Origin: Purpureocillium takamizusanense
Taxonomy: Eukaryota > Ascomycota > Sordariomycetes > Hypocreales > Ophiocordycipitaceae
Reading direction: 5' to 3'
NCBI RefSeq assembly: GCF_022605165.1
Contig: NC_063071.1
Location: 868,001-932,000, forward strand
DNA: 64,000 nucleotides
Under the pieces are notes generated by a model that made no database searches, was not told the origin of the DNA, and saw nothing but the letters and a program-made list of their open reading frames with translations. Shown here piece by piece: positions 1-11,424 of the stretch (the stretch's first letter is position 1; the number at the start of each line of letters is the position of its first letter). Made by a program: the position numbers and the translations under genes.

Positions 1-564
1 AGCCAAACACCAAGCACCGTCGCCTTTAATGCAAACTCCCCCCTCCCCCGAAAATCGAACCACCGCGCGTGCGATCATGTCCGTCGTCGGGTCGATCCCG
101 CTCGTCTGGCCGGTGTAGGGTAAGCAGAAACTGACGGGGCCCCACCCGGGAGCCGAGGCTAGACGGCTCGGAACTGCGGGAGGAGCTGCTTCTACCCCAG
201 GAATTGGCGCCGCGTCTTGGCCCCATCCCCCCGAACCTGTTCTCAGTGGCCCCAAGCTCCCTCCCTCCCTCCCTGCGCTGGCGAGCCTCGGCTCCGCTAC
301 GTTAGTAGGCGCGGGAAGCACTTAAAGGACTTCGCACCTCCTCCGCATCGGCCGGGACCCCTCGCCGGAACCCATCTTATTATCGTCGATTGCCGACATA
401 CATTATTACACACCATCTCTTGTTTGAACGTCTTTGATTGTTTTGTGACACCTTTGAAGTGTCAGCCTGCAGCTTTCAGTTGACGAATAGCAAGGATTGC
501 ATTGTCATCGTGAAGTTCGAACCGTTGAGGTGTCTCACATCGTTCGAGACGTCGATCTTCCGTC
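1..564. other. Non-coding, upstream of acyl-CoA dehydrogenase
   Basis: No coding region is supported here. It contains C-rich stretches and a CCCT run near 261-276. The part just before 565 is probably the promoter and 5' leader of the acyl-CoA dehydrogenase gene. No clear TATA box was found. Confidence 0.5.
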
Positions 565-2260
565 ATGTCCGCCCGGATTCCAGCCATTGTACGTACGATG
601 GCCTCCTGACACCTTTTTAGAGAGGCGTCGCGACCTATTTTGGGAGGCACTATACTGACGGCCGTTTCACACATAGGTGGCGCATCGTGTCAGCGATGAG
701 GCCAAGCGGATGATTGATGTGGTGGCCAAGTTTGTCGAGGAGGACTGCATCCCGTGAGCTGCCCTCCCCTTCATGCCACGCCTGCGACACTTAGCACGCG
801 ATCCCTATTCCCAGGACGCAAATGTTGTTGCTGACACGGGCGTCCAGGGCAGATCCCGTGCTCGAAGCTCAGGTGGGCGAGGGCGACGCGCGGTGGGAGT
901 CGCACCCGTCCATCGTCGAGGAGCTCAAGGCCAAGGCGCGCAAGCTGGGGCTCTGGAACATGTTCCTGCCCAAGGGCCACTACAAGGAGTCGCCCGGGTG
1001 GACCAACCTCGAGTACGGCCTCATGGCGGAGTGGCTGGGCCGCTCGCGCGTGGCGTCCGAGGCGTGCAACTGCGCCGCGCCCGACACGGGCAACATGGAG
1101 GTGCTGGCCAAGTACGGCGACGAGGCGCAGAAGCAGCAGTGGCTGCGCCCGCTCATGGAGGGCAAGATCCGGTCCGCGTTCCTCATGACGGAGCCGGCCG
1201 TGGCCTCGTCGGACGCGACCAACATCGAGCTCAGCATCCGGCGCGAGGGCAACGAGTACGTGCTCAACGGCAGCAAGTGGTGGTCGAGCGGTGCGGGCGA
1301 CCCACGATGCCAGATCTACATCGTCATGGGCAAGACGGACCCGGACAACAAGGACCCCTACCGCCAGCAGTCGGTGGTGCTGGTGCCGGCCGACACGCCG
1401 GGCATCAAGATTGTGCGCATGCTCAAGGTGTACGGCTACGACGACGCGCCCCACGGCCACGGCCACCTGACGTTTGACAATGTGCGCGTGCCCGTGTCCA
1501 ACATGGTGCTGGGCGAGGGCCGCGGCTTCGAGATTATCCAGGGCCGCTTGGGACCGGGGCGCATCCACCACGCCATGCGCAGCATCGGAGCGGTACGTTT
1601 TCTTTCTCTCTCTCTCTCTCTCCTCTCTCCTCTCTCCATTCTTCTTCTTCCATGGACATGTTTTTTTCTCTCCCGCGGCATGCCGTGATCTATCTTGCGG
1701 GTGGGGGGAGACCAGCGTCATGGGCTCGCTGACATCCTTTTTTCTTGCAGTCCGAGGTGGCGCTCGACTGGATGCTGATGCGCGTCAACGACGAGTCCAA
1801 GAAGCCGTTTGGCAAGCTCCTGCGCGAGCACGGCGTCATCCTCGAGTGGATCGCCAAGTCGCGCATCGAGATCGACGCGGCGCGGCTGGTGGTGCTCAAC
1901 GCGGCGGTCAAGATGGACGAGCAAGGGCCCAAGAAGGCGCTGCGAGAAATCGCCGAGGCCAAGGTGCTGATCCCGCAGACGGCGCTGACCGTCATCGACC
2001 GCGCGGTGCAGTCGTTTGGCGGCGCGGGCGTCAGCCAGGACACGCCGCTGGCCAACATGTGGGCGGGCATCCGCACCCTGCGCCTGGCCGACGGGCCCGA
2101 CGAGGTGCACCTCCAGCAGATGGGCCGCAACGAGAACCGCCGCGGCAAGCAGGCGACCGAAAAGATCCTCCGCCAGCGCGCCAAGACGGAGGAGCTGCTG
2201 AAGCGGTACGGCGTGAAGACGGCGCAGCCGGGGACGCGGATCCGCCACTCCAGGATCTAA
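565..2260 (+). CDS. Acyl-CoA dehydrogenase, ACAD10/11-like (451 aa, 4 exons)
   Basis: FAD-dependent alpha,beta-dehydrogenation of acyl-CoA in fatty-acid breakdown. Exons 565-588, 677-753, 848-1592 and 1751-2260 join to 452 codons without a stop. The second exon ([16 protein letters not shown]) and the third ([10 protein letters not shown]) give the typical N-terminal helices. [14 protein letters not shown] is the FAD/substrate loop of the family, [13 protein letters not shown] the beta-domain, and [17 protein letters not shown] the C-terminal helical region. The sequence ends in Ser-Arg-Ile, which fits the PTS1 pattern [SAC][KRH][LMI], so peroxisomal location is likely although no import data exist. 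The last intron holds a long CT tract. Family assignment is firm; chain-length preference cannot be read from sequence. Confidence 0.93.
1601..1637 (+). repeat. CT microsatellite in intron
   Basis: A run of CT/CTCC units lies just inside the 5' part of the third intron (1593-1750) of the acyl-CoA dehydrogenase gene. Confidence 0.85.
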
Positions 2261-3574
2261 CAAGATCCAATACGTGAAGCAGCGTGAATAGGGCGGTCAA
2301 GTGAAATGGTAGGCAAATAAGCAAGAAATCACGTCTGCCGCCGCCGCCGCCGCCGTGCGAGCTGTTCTTCTGTCCGACCGCCGTGTATAAACAAAAGATT
2401 GTTTTCCCATATTTCGTATGGCAGAGGGTATAACTTCAAACACAACACCTCGTGTGCCATGGCCCCCCCGGGTCGCCTAGTGACTATTTGTCATCGTTGT
2501 CGTCGTCGTCGTCGCCGCCGCCATCGTCCAGCATCGACGTGACGCAGAACAAGGCATTGGCCAGCGGCCGCCGTGAGCAAAACAACGGGCGCTCGTCCGC
2601 CTCCGCCGCCTCCGGGACGTACTATATATCCTAGCACTATAGCAGCCAGATGGGCACACTATATCATGTGCAATGTGTGTGACTCAACGCGGGCTGGCCT
2701 GTGCGCAATGTGTGTTTTTGTTTTGGCAAACCTCTTCTCTCTCACACGCTCTGTCGCGGGACGACGGGTGTTGTTGCGGGCGAGACGGGGAAGAGGGACC
2801 CTAAAACCTAGCCAAAGCTCGAGTGCCCACTAAAAGGTGAGTTCCAGGGACGTAGCCGTCTGCCGCCTCCATCCTGTGGTCAATGCCGGCGGGCAGGTTG
2901 GTACTTACAGGCTGGTCAGTTGTCGTCGTGTTACCGCAGGGTAGTGCACACCAGTGCAGGTTCCGCCGCGCAGCCCCACCTGGCACCTGCCACATTCCCG
3001 GACCCTCCACCATGGATCCCAACGGCACCCCCCCTGGCAGCAGCAGGAGGTTTTAGCTGCCTCCCCCTGCAGCGTCCACCCGCCGTTGCTCTGCCGACGG
3101 CCCTCCACGCACCCGCCGATTCGTTTACTTTCGGCACTCTGGCGCCGCAGGGATTTGTTGGTCTGGTCTGCCTGGGCGGGCCACTTTCTCTTCTCACAAA
3201 CCTTGCACGTCGGTCGTTCACGCTCTCTCTCACGCACCAGCGGAAGCGGAAAAACAAAAGGAGATATATCCTCCATCCATCCCCGTCCGTCCGCCCAACC
3301 CTTCGACGGACAGACAGCTGTCTTGCGTCATCACAAGACCGCACGCAACCTCTTCTTCTCTCTCCCTTCTCCAAGAAAACACACCCCGTCTCGTGTGTGC
3401 ATACCTCGCACCTCGGGCGCGCAAACAATACAACACATTCCAGCAAAAGGCGTCGTTTTTGTTCTCACGGCGTAGCAACATACCCCGCCCGAACAAAGAA
3501 GAAGAAGAAGAAGAAGCCGCAACGGTTTCTCTCTCGCCCGCCTGCACGCTCGACAGACGGACGCACACCGGACA
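2261..3574. other. Intergenic gap with simple repeats
   Basis: This 1.3-kb gap separates the acyl-CoA dehydrogenase from the Spo12-like gene. It holds a GCC triplet repeat near 2338-2355, GTC/GCC triplets near 2500-2525 and an AAG repeat at 3496-3516 in the presumed 5' leader of the Spo12-like gene. ORFs here lack family features and look like chance frames. Confidence 0.6.
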
Positions 3575-4154
3575 ATGTCGTCTTCCCCCAACAAGGTACT
3601 GGGCGACAAAGACGTCAACGCACCCATGGCCGACAACCAGCAGCCGCAGTCGCAATCGCAGCAGCCCCAAGGCGGCGACGCAAGGGACGTCAAGAGCATG
3701 GAGTATCACCGCCAGGTCTTCCAGAACAAGATGACCGAGGAAAAGTACGTCCCCATACCCCCCTCGCCGCTCTCTTACTTCACGGCCCGTCTGCCTCCTC
3801 ACGGAGACTGCCTGCATGATGGAGATGAGGCCGATGTGCTGACTTGTAAAATCACGATTTCGCAGGTCCGACAAATACGTCTCCCCCTCGGACAACATAA
3901 TGAGCCCCTGCACGGCCAAGATCAACGCCCTGCGCAACAAGCACGCCGCAAAGTCAGTCAAAACGCTCCCATCCACCGGCGCCTGCATCGTCCCGGCCCT
4001 TTCCCCTCCCTTCGTCCCGACTTGAGAGTCGCAAAAGGCTAATGAGTGAGCGTGCATCCGCAGGGTCAAGCCCAAGTCGCTCTTCGCCCAGGCGAGCGCT
4101 AAGAAGCTCGGCGGCGATAACCCCTTCGGCGCGCGGTCAGTCAAGCCCGAGTAA
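3575..4154 (+). CDS. Spo12-family mitotic-exit regulator (115 aa, 3 exons)
   Basis: Small Spo12-domain protein. In yeasts this family helps release Cdc14 phosphatase from the nucleolus in mitotic exit and meiosis. Exons 3575-3744, 3866-3952 and 4064-4154 give 116 codons including the stop. The signature is in exon 2, KYVSPSDNIMSPCTAKINAL, followed by RNKHAAK and VKPKSLF. The N-terminus is Gln/Pro-rich and low complexity. The gene is only recognisable after splicing: unspliced frames run into unrelated sequence. It converges on the Rbg1 gene. Length fits the family. Confidence 0.88.
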
Positions 4155-4618
4155 AAGAAGCCTCTCGGTCTCGAGCTCTTGTACATTTGCGCTGCTTGCC
4201 TCTTTTGATATTTTGTCTCCGCTTCATGACCTGGGGCATACCCTTCATTCCTTTTTTTTCTGAATTGCTGTTGCGGCCCCCAACACGGTGTATCGTTCGT
4301 TTACTTGTTGCCGTTGGCATTGCGCGTCTTGGCACACTTGCCGCCGAGCATGTTATTGGGGCCTTGTGCCTTGTGTATCAAGGAAAGGGGGGGTTTTTGG
4401 GAATCGGCGTTCTTGGGACAGGGTACGCCGCTGCGAGGCAGCGGGTTGTTGACACAAGGGATGGATGGGTTGATTGTTATGAAATCATGCAACGACACGG
4501 TGTAGACCCGAAATGGGACCACCACAGCGCCGGCGGCTTGGAACGGTCCCGACAGACTGACCAATTTACTTTGTTTTATTGATTTGTTGTCTATGCGCTT
4601 GTGCCACAGCGTGCTAGG
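4155..4618. other. Convergent 3' region
   Basis: This holds the 3' flanks of the Spo12-like gene (plus) and the Rbg1 gene (minus). No further gene is supported. Confidence 0.6.
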
Positions 4619-6103
4619 CTATGCTCGCCAGGCGCTGACAATGTACACGACGTCCTCGTCGGACACTGCGTGCCCTAGGCCGACTCTCTGCGGTATATGG
4701 CGCGCGCTTGCTCCCCACACCAGCGCATATTTGAACGTGTCCTTCATGTTGCGGTGAATGCGGTCGCATACGTCCTCGATGGTGCTGTTGCTCCGCACAA
4801 TCAGAGCCTCGCCAAAGTCGGGGTCGATGCCCTTTCGCTTGGTGTAGATGCGGATGAGCCGCAGCTCCTTCCAGCACCGGTCCACCACATCCTGGATGCC
4901 GAGGTCCAGCTCGCAGCTCATCACCACCGTCTGCGGCTCGCGCGCCAGGCTGTCGAGGAAGTCGAGCGACACGCTGTCGATCTTGTTGTACACGTACAGG
5001 CACTTGATGTACTTGCGGTGGTCCTTCATGATGACGTCGATGAAGTCGTCCACTGTCGCGTTCTCGTCTCGCACCAGGACCTCGCAGTTGAGCATCTTGT
5101 AATCGCGCAGGATGTTGTACAGCATCTTCTCGTCCAGGTTCTTGGGTGGCGTTTGGAATGTAATCTTCATGCCGCCCGCCTTCTTTGGTTTGAGGTAGAT
5201 GTTGCTGTGGACGTCAGCCTCTTGTGTATCGTCGGGTAGGAGGTCTGATAGATGAGGACTCACGGAGGCTCCCTATTTAATCGGATGCCGACCGCCTCCA
5301 GTTCAGCTTCTAACAGCGCTCTTTGCTCTGCCTTCTTGGTCGCGTCCAGCACCATGAGGATCAGATCGCTCGTCTTGGCCGCCGATATGACCTGTCGCCC
5401 GCGGCCCTTGCCCTCAGAAGCGCCCTCGATGATACCAGGGAGATCGAGAAGCTGAATCTCGGCGCCTCCGTACTCGAGCACGCCCGGGATCGCCGTCAGG
5501 GTCGTGAAGGCATATGACGCGACCTCCGACCTCGTCTTGGTGACTTTTGACAGAAACGTCGACTTGCCTACTGAGGGGAAGCCGACGAGGGAGATTCGTG
5601 CGTCGCCGCTTTTGCTCACGTCGAATCCAGACCCGCCGCCGCCGCCTGCACCGGGGCCGGGCTCGAGGAGCTGCGCGCGCAGCCGAGCGAGTTTTCTACA
5701 AACGTCAGCACGAGACGTACACAGTAAGGACCGATGCGGTCAAGTCGAGCCCGATAGCGAAGGCGAGCATACCCTTTTAGCAGACCAAGGTGATATTCTG
5801 TGGCCTTGTTTTCTAGCAGCAGATCAGTATCCTGTCCAATACACAGTCATGAGGCACTATGTGCGCAAAGGCCGATTGAGCGTCAAGATCATGGCACGGC
5901 GCTGAAAGCCAACTCTAACCAAGAGATCTCGTGCAAAATCTCGAAATAGAGTGGCAAGAGCTGTGATGAACGAGGTGCCGTGTTCGGTTGACGTACTTTG
6001 TGTCCTCTTCATCTCATCCTCGATCCTGCGGTGACATTAGTTTCCGACGGGCATCATTTGGCAGACGAGCATACTCCTTGATTTTCTCCGTAATGTTCAC
6101 CAT
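4619..6103 (-). CDS. rbg1: DRG1/Rbg1 developmentally regulated GTP-binding protein (371 aa, 5 exons)
   Basis: Translation-associated OBG/DRG-family GTPase; family members bind ribosomes together with a Dfrp/Tma46 partner. Reading the minus strand, exons are 6103-6075, 6025-5997, 5812-5773, 5695-5264 and 5204-4619 (372 codons with stop). The P-loop is GFPSVGKS, switch I/G2 is YAFTTLT, and G3 is DLPG followed by the glycine-rich [18 protein letters not shown] is the G4 motif and the TGS domain lies near the C-terminus (RIYTKRKG...). The start [15 protein letters not shown] is the conserved DRG1 N-terminus. A Gly-rich stretch ([10 protein letters not shown]) in the fourth exon is a small local variation. 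It shares a 339-bp divergent promoter with cwc2. Confidence 0.96.
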
Positions 6104-6442
6104 GATGGGCGAGTTTTATTTATAGACGGATATACCGTCTCGGAGCAAAGAGGTGAGAATTCGCAACGCTGTCGGGAGTTGGGAGCAAATGGACGAGTCT
6201 CCAGAGCGAGAGTTGGACATTCGAGGTGGGGGGTCTTGGCAGAATTGCCCAGGGCGAGGGGCGTCGGCGTGCCAGAATTAGTCACCGCCTTCTGTTCTGG
6301 GCACGACGCGATCCATTTTCAACCCAGCCTCGCAGACGTGGGCGCATTCAGAAACGTCGTCCAACAATTTCGCCATCAACGTCATTCCTCGACTACGCAT
6401 CCCGTTTGCTCGGTTCGCTTCTCAAATACCCGGAAGCCCGAT
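6104..6442. promoter_or_regulatory. Divergent promoter rbg1/cwc2
   Basis: This 339-bp interval lies between the start codons of Rbg1 (minus) and Cwc2 (plus), so it must serve both. No clear TATA box is visible. An open frame runs through most of it in phase with Cwc2, but the first conserved residues begin at the 6443 ATG. Confidence 0.6.
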
Positions 6443-7690
6443 ATGGCCGATCACGAGGAGCAAGGAGCTACGGCGCCGGCCGTCGAGCAGGTTGGCGAAG
6501 AGCAGGCGCTCACCACAACAAGCACCGAAGTCGCCGCCCCGACAGGGAAGAAGGTCGTCAAGAAGATCGTCCGCAAGAAGAAGCGCCCGGCTCGAGTGCA
6601 AATAGACAGCGCCGAAATTACATCAGAACCGCCTCCGCAGACCGGAACGACGTTCAACATCTGGTACAACAAGTGGGCTGGCGGCGATCGCGAGGCTTAC
6701 CAGCAAACTAAGGCGCGCGGCCGATGCAATATCGCGACGGACAGCGGTTACACGCGAGCAGACAACCAGCATGGAAGTTTCTTCTGCCTTCACTTTGCGC
6801 GCGGACAGTGCCCCAAAGGACAGGATTGCGACTACCTGCACCGCTTGCCGGGGACCTACGACCTCTTCAGCCCAAATGTCGACTGCTTCGGCCGCGAGAA
6901 GTTTTCCGACTACAGAGACGACATGGGCGGCGTAGGCAGCTTCATGAGACAAAACAGGACAATCTACGTGGGTCGGATCCATGTGACGGATGACATTGAG
7001 GAGATTGTGGCCCGCCATTTTGCCGAATGGGGTAGCATCGAGCGCAGTATGTATAGCCTTATCGATCCGTGGCGACTTCAGCTAACATCGCTAGTCCGTG
7101 TGTTGAACTCCAGAGGCGTCGGCTTCATCACGTACACCAACGAAGCGAACGCGCAGTTCGCGAGAGAGGCCATGGCTCACCAGTCTCTGGACCACGACGA
7201 GGTGCTCAACGTTCGATGGGCGACGGCCGATCCCAACCCGATGGCGCAGGCGCGAGAGGCGAGGAGGGTAGAGGAACAGGCCGCCGAGGCTATTCGGAGG
7301 GCGCTGCCGGCAGAGTTCGTCGCCGAGATCGAAGGCAAGGACCCCGAAGCGCGAAAGCGGAGGAAGATTGAGAGCAGTTACGGGCTCGACGGCTACGAGG
7401 CGCCCGACGAGGTGCACTTTGCCCGGGGTGCCAACGCTGTGAACCCGCTGGGCCGTCAAGGACATCAGGTCGAATATCACGCGCCGCCAATGATCGAAAA
7501 TGGGGACCCGTCAGCCGAGAACGCCGCACCACCACAACAAGAGGCTGTGGCGCAGCAAACGGCGGGCATCTTCTCAGGGAGCACACTGGCCGCGTTGAAC
7601 AAGGCCAAGGTATCCGTGGCGGCGAAGCCAAAAGCGGCGGCTGCGTCAGGTCCACTGGTCGGCTACGACAGCGATAGCGATGAGGAATAG
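6443..7690 (+). CDS. cwc2: Pre-mRNA splicing factor Cwc2/RBM22-like (399 aa, 2 exons)
   Basis: RNA-binding component of the Prp19/NineTeen complex that contacts U6 snRNA in the active spliceosome. Exons 6443-7046 and 7095-7690. The order is an acidic and Lys-rich N-terminus, the Torus/zinc finger (CLHFARGQCPKGQDCDYLH, CCCH type), a linker (FSDYRDDMGGVGSF) and an RRM with RNP2 TIYVGRI and RNP1 RGVGFITY. The C-terminal tail ends in DSDSDEE. The start at 6443 is preferred over the longer open frame from 6179, because the conserved region starts there. The 48-nt intron is a multiple of three and has no in-frame stop, so retention would add 16 residues inside the RRM. It converges on ureF with only 113 bp between stops. 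Confidence 0.95.
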   Translation: MADHEEQGATAPAVEQVGEEQALTTTSTEVAAPTGKKVVKKIVRKKKRPARVQIDSAEITSEPPPQTGTTFNIWYNKWAGGDREAYQQTKARGRCNIATDSGYTRADNQHGSFFCLHFARGQCPKGQDCDYLHRLPGTYDLFSPNVDCFGREKFSDYRDDMGGVGSFMRQNRTIYVGRIHVTDDIEEIVARHFAEWGSIERSMYSLIDPWRLQLTSLVRVLNSRGVGFITYTNEANAQFAREAMAHQSLDHDEVLNVRWATADPNPMAQAREARRVEEQAAEAIRRALPAEFVAEIEGKDPEARKRRKIESSYGLDGYEAPDEVHFARGANAVNPLGRQGHQVEYHAPPMIENGDPSAENAAPPQQEAVAQQTAGIFSGSTLAALNKAKVSVAAKPKAAAASGPLVGYDSDSDEE

Positions 7691-7803
7691 CACAGGCGTT
7701 TGAGCGTTTTGACGGGGTTTGGGCAGCTGATAGAATGCGGGGCCCTTGTACAATTTAATCATGATACCATCTGAAATACACGCTGAACCGAGTGCCATGC
7801 CGC

Positions 7804-8937
7804 TCAGCTGTTGAATATCCTCGAATACAAGAGCTCGTGCCGTCCAATCCACAAGTCCATGACGGGCACGCTCTGGCCGGCGTCCTCGACGGGCGTGTCC
7901 CACTCCCTCTCGATGAGTGCATCGATCATCCGCCGCACCTGCTCCCCGGCGAGCACCTTTTGCGCCTGATACGGCCCGAACATGCTCGCCCGCACGGCCG
8001 CCGAGATGAGCGCCTTGACGTGGCTCAGCATGAAGACGTAGGCCGTCTGGCGCAGGGTCAAGCCCACGACGGCGCACACGGCGCCAAACAGCGGCGCCAG
8101 GTGCGCGGCCACGAGCGGCGGCACGTCAAGATCGTCGCCTCCTCCTCCTCCTCCATTGACGCTGGCAGCGGCGACGGCGGGCCCGCTCTCGCGCAGCTGC
8201 GAGGCAAAGGCCCTCAGCACGGCAACGCCGTCATCGTCACCCGCCGTCCCCTCCCCCCCTTTCTCCCGCGGTCCGAGCACGGGGCGAAAGGAGCGCTCCC
8301 AGATGCCGAGCAGGGCGCGGCCCTGGGCGACGCTCGCGCGGCGGCCGACGGTGCAGACGACAGCGGCGTCGAGCTGGTCGTCGAGGGAGGCGAGGTCGGC
8401 GGGGCGGCGGTGCGCGGCGAGCACAAAGGGCAGCGTGGTGGCGGCAAAGGACGACAGCGAGAGGGGTAGGAAGGAGGATAGGGTGGCGCCGCCGCGGCGC
8501 TGGGACGAGGCGTGCGCGAGGTACGACTCGAGGCCGCTGCTGAAGGCGAAGGCGCCGACAGGCAGGGCCGAGTCGGAGAGCAGCAGGAGGAAGTGCGTGG
8601 CCGTGGAGGTGGCGCCGCTGAAGGGCAGCAGCGCGGCGGGCGACGGGGCCGGACCTGGGAAAAATTCCACGTGTCAGCGGTGTGTTCTGCCCATTATCGT
8701 GTGCGTGCGTGCGTGCAAACGAGGTCCGCAGATGGTGGTAGCTATCGTGAAGCAAGCAAGCAACTCACCCAGCGTCAACGCGGGTCGATGAGCTACGGCG
8801 TCCGCCGCCGGGGCCGACACCGCAGCGGAGCCGCCACGCAGCCGCGCCTTTGCCTGCGCGAGCCGTGTCTCAAGACGGGCTATCTCTTCGCGGAGAGCGA
8901 GGTCCTGCGAGTCTGCCATTTCCTGCCGGGATGCCAT
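7804..8937 (-). CDS. ureF: Urease accessory protein UreF (339 aa, 2 exons)
   Basis: Nickel-dependent urease needs UreD, UreF and UreG for metal insertion; UreF acts as GTPase-gating chaperone subunit. Exons 8937-8769 and 8654-7804 (minus strand), 340 codons. Exon 1 encodes an unusual coiled N-terminus (ALREEIARLETRLAQAKARL), typical of fungal UreF. Exon 2 starts PAPSPAALLPFSG and has LLLLSDSALPVGAFAFSSGLESYL, the family signature region, cut here to its sense. A Gly/Ala-rich low-complexity loop lies in the middle. The C-terminus has the conserved LTLRQTAYVFMLSHVKALIS helix. No other urease gene is in the window, which is usual in fungi. The unspliced second exon has no ATG, so the upstream exon is needed. 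Confidence 0.94.
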
Positions 8938-9391
8938 GCGAGACTGTCCATGGGGACAGACGGCAGGAAGGCGGGTTTGGCTCAGAGGGGGGGGCGCGCG
9001 GGCGGCGGTTGGGGGTCAATAAGAAGTAAGACGTTGAAAGTCGAGCGAGTGAGCGAGCAAGAGCGCGCGCTGGGCCGTCGACTAAACCTAGTCGTACAAT
9101 TACGTAGTACATAGGCAGAAAAGCGCCGGAAACCCGAATCGGGGAGCCCAACTTATGCTTAGTAGCTCGACGTAGATCCACGGGGGGTTGCACGACAGGT
9201 CGACCATGCATGCAACGGTCCCGACGTGGCAATTGTGTGGTCATGAATGCCATGAGCTGTGCATTACGAAGTAGACTGAATCCCTGCAGAATAGCGGACC
9301 TGAACGCCGTGCTCACCCAAGTACACTATGCCATGCCACTCTTGCCACTGTTGGCGCGGCCTCTCTCAACACCCTACGATGTAGTAGGTAA
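8938..9391. other. ureF promoter and cut12 3' flank
   Basis: This 454-bp interval is upstream of ureF and downstream of the Cut12-like gene, both on the minus strand. It contains TAGTACATA/CTAGT words near 9090-9110 and no supported gene. Confidence 0.55.
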
Positions 9392-11424
9392 TCATGCCCG
9401 GACATTCTCCTTGTCGTACGTCGCCTTGCGCCGCTGCGCACGCTTCTTGTCCGCCATCCTCTTCTCGATCCGCGCCAGAGCCGCAGCTCGCCTCTCGGGA
9501 GGCAGCGTGCCGCTCTTGGACGTGTTGCCCACCATGGAGCTGCTAATGTAGTCACCGCCTGCAGACTCTGGCCCTCCGAGGCGGGCGAATCGATTCCGCA
9601 GCAAGTCGATCTCGTCCTTGCCACCTGCTCGCCCGGAACGGCTGCTCCTTGTCGCCCTTCCCTGGCCAGGCAGCTCCCGCAGCGGGTCCTTAAGCTTGCT
9701 TGCCGCCGGAGTCGCGCCTCCGTTACGGATGCGTCTCTCCAAGGCCTCGCCCAGATATGCCCTATTTCTCGGAGACCTTGGAACAAACGGCTGCCACTTA
9801 GGCTTTTCGAGATTCGGCCGCTCCGTTAGGACGTTGGGTGCGCCCCTCTGGCCAGCTGCGTCGGCCTTCTGGTATCTGTCGCGCAAGCTTTGCGCTTCCG
9901 AACTGCGGGCTTCCTTGACATCACCAAAGCTCAGCTTGCGCTGGGCTTGACTGCGATCTCGAGGCTTGTTGTCCGCAGTCTCCGCAGTCTCTGCCGGCTG
10001 CTCTGAGCGGGTCTTCCAGCTTCTTGGTCTGCTCTGGTCCAGATCAGCAGCCCTCAAACTCTTCACCTCCTTCTTAAGGTCTGCAATCTTGGTATGCGCA
10101 CGCTCCAGCACCGCCTTGGTGTCGGCTTCGTGAGCCTCGTTCTCCTTACGGAAGGCCTCGAAATCGCTCTTGAGTTGGCGAATCTCGTCATCTTTCTTCC
10201 TCGACTCTTCCTCCGCTTTCTTCAGCTGCGCTCGCAATTCACGGGCGCGCGGGCCTGTCGCGGATGCTGCGTCGTCCACGTCGGCTCGGCTCGTATGTCC
10301 CTCGGCAACCTTGACTCGAGCTTTCAAGGATGAGATTTCCTCACGAAGCATGTCGAGTTCCCTCAGCTGAGATCGCGCCCGGCGCAGCTCGCGCTGCGTC
10401 TCCAGAAGTGCCTTCTGTGTGTTCGGTGACGGGGGAACCTGTCGCCGTCGCCGCCCCTTGCCTGGTCCTTCCTCGCCCTTTTGCCGCAAGAAGTCGGCCA
10501 ACTCGCCCTCTAGCTCCTGAACGCGATGTCGGTACTGCGCGGCGAGTGAGGTTTGCTTCGCGAGCTTCGATAGGAGCGCCGTGGGTTCGTCGTCTGCCGA
10601 TTGACGCTTCTGAGAAACGATCTGCGACGCATTGTCCGCTATCCGCTTCTCCATGTTGATGACCCGTTGCTGCTCGTCTCGGAGCCGCTCGGCGAGCTGA
10701 ATGGCTTCGGCGTCTTTTTGCTGAGCATAGGACTTGGCAAGTTGCTTATACTTGAGCAATTTCTCCATCTCGGCCTTGGCTTCCTGGTGGTACTTTTCGA
10801 ATTCTCCCTTCCAATAGCGGCCCGACTGCGAGTGAGGCTCATTCAGATCGAGCGTGATGTCGTTGGTGCAGTAGTCGTCATCTTCCTCTTCCCACTCGTC
10901 CTCTGAGCCAGCCGTCGCACGGCGCACGTCGGCCTCGGAGAGCTCGCTGGATTTCTTTCGCGAGTTTTCGAGCGCTTCTGAGAGCGTCGTTCGTCTGTTG
11001 CTGGTGGTGCTCTTCATCGCATTGCTCTTGCCCACCTCGCTCGATCCCGGGACGTCGCGGCCGAACGAGACGCGTTTGCGCCGGGACGTGCTTGTCCCTG
11101 GCGTGAGTAGAATGCCAGGCAGCTTGGATGGCGTCCCAGAGCCCGAATCTGCTGGCCCGGTGCCACCCTTGGTCACCACCTTGTCGCGTGTCTTTTGAGA
11201 TTCCTCGTGGGACACTGCTGGGGTTCCAAACAGAGCGCTCTTGAAAGCTCGGGCTGCGAACACGGGAGCGGGCGTGTCCGGCTGATCTAGCTGGGTCGTG
11301 TCTGTAATCAAACGATGATTAGGCGCCTGTCGGGGGCATGTGGTAATTGTTGCAACGCGGTGTGCCTACCTCCTGCATTCGTATCAGGCGCGTTATCACC
11401 GCGCTTCAGCATCCAGCCGAGCAT
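9392..11424 (-). CDS. Cut12-like spindle pole body protein (654 aa, 2 exons)
   Basis: Probable spindle-pole component; in fission yeast Cut12 promotes bipolar spindle formation through Polo kinase. Exons 11424-11370 and 11301-9392 (minus). The Cut12 domain is recognisable from PVFAARAFKSALFGTP, the GILLTPGTSTSRRKRVSF motif (near residues 80-100) and the WKGEFEKYHQEAKAEMEKLL helix that follows. Two long charged coiled coils occupy about residues 190-440. The C-terminus is basic and disordered, ending KENVRA. The start MLGWMLKRG in the first exon is the conserved family N-terminus and was found by crossing a 68-nt intron. It is divergent from GCN2 across 805 bp. Confidence 0.87.

Noticed and set aside
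771..1721. Long antisense frame (316 codons) over the acyl-CoA dehydrogenase
   Set aside because: Shadow of GC-rich codon bias; biased composition (Arg, His, Val) and no family features.
6179..6442. Extended N-terminus for Cwc2
   Set aside because: The extra 88 codons cover the divergent promoter and show no conserved sequence; 6443 fits the family start.
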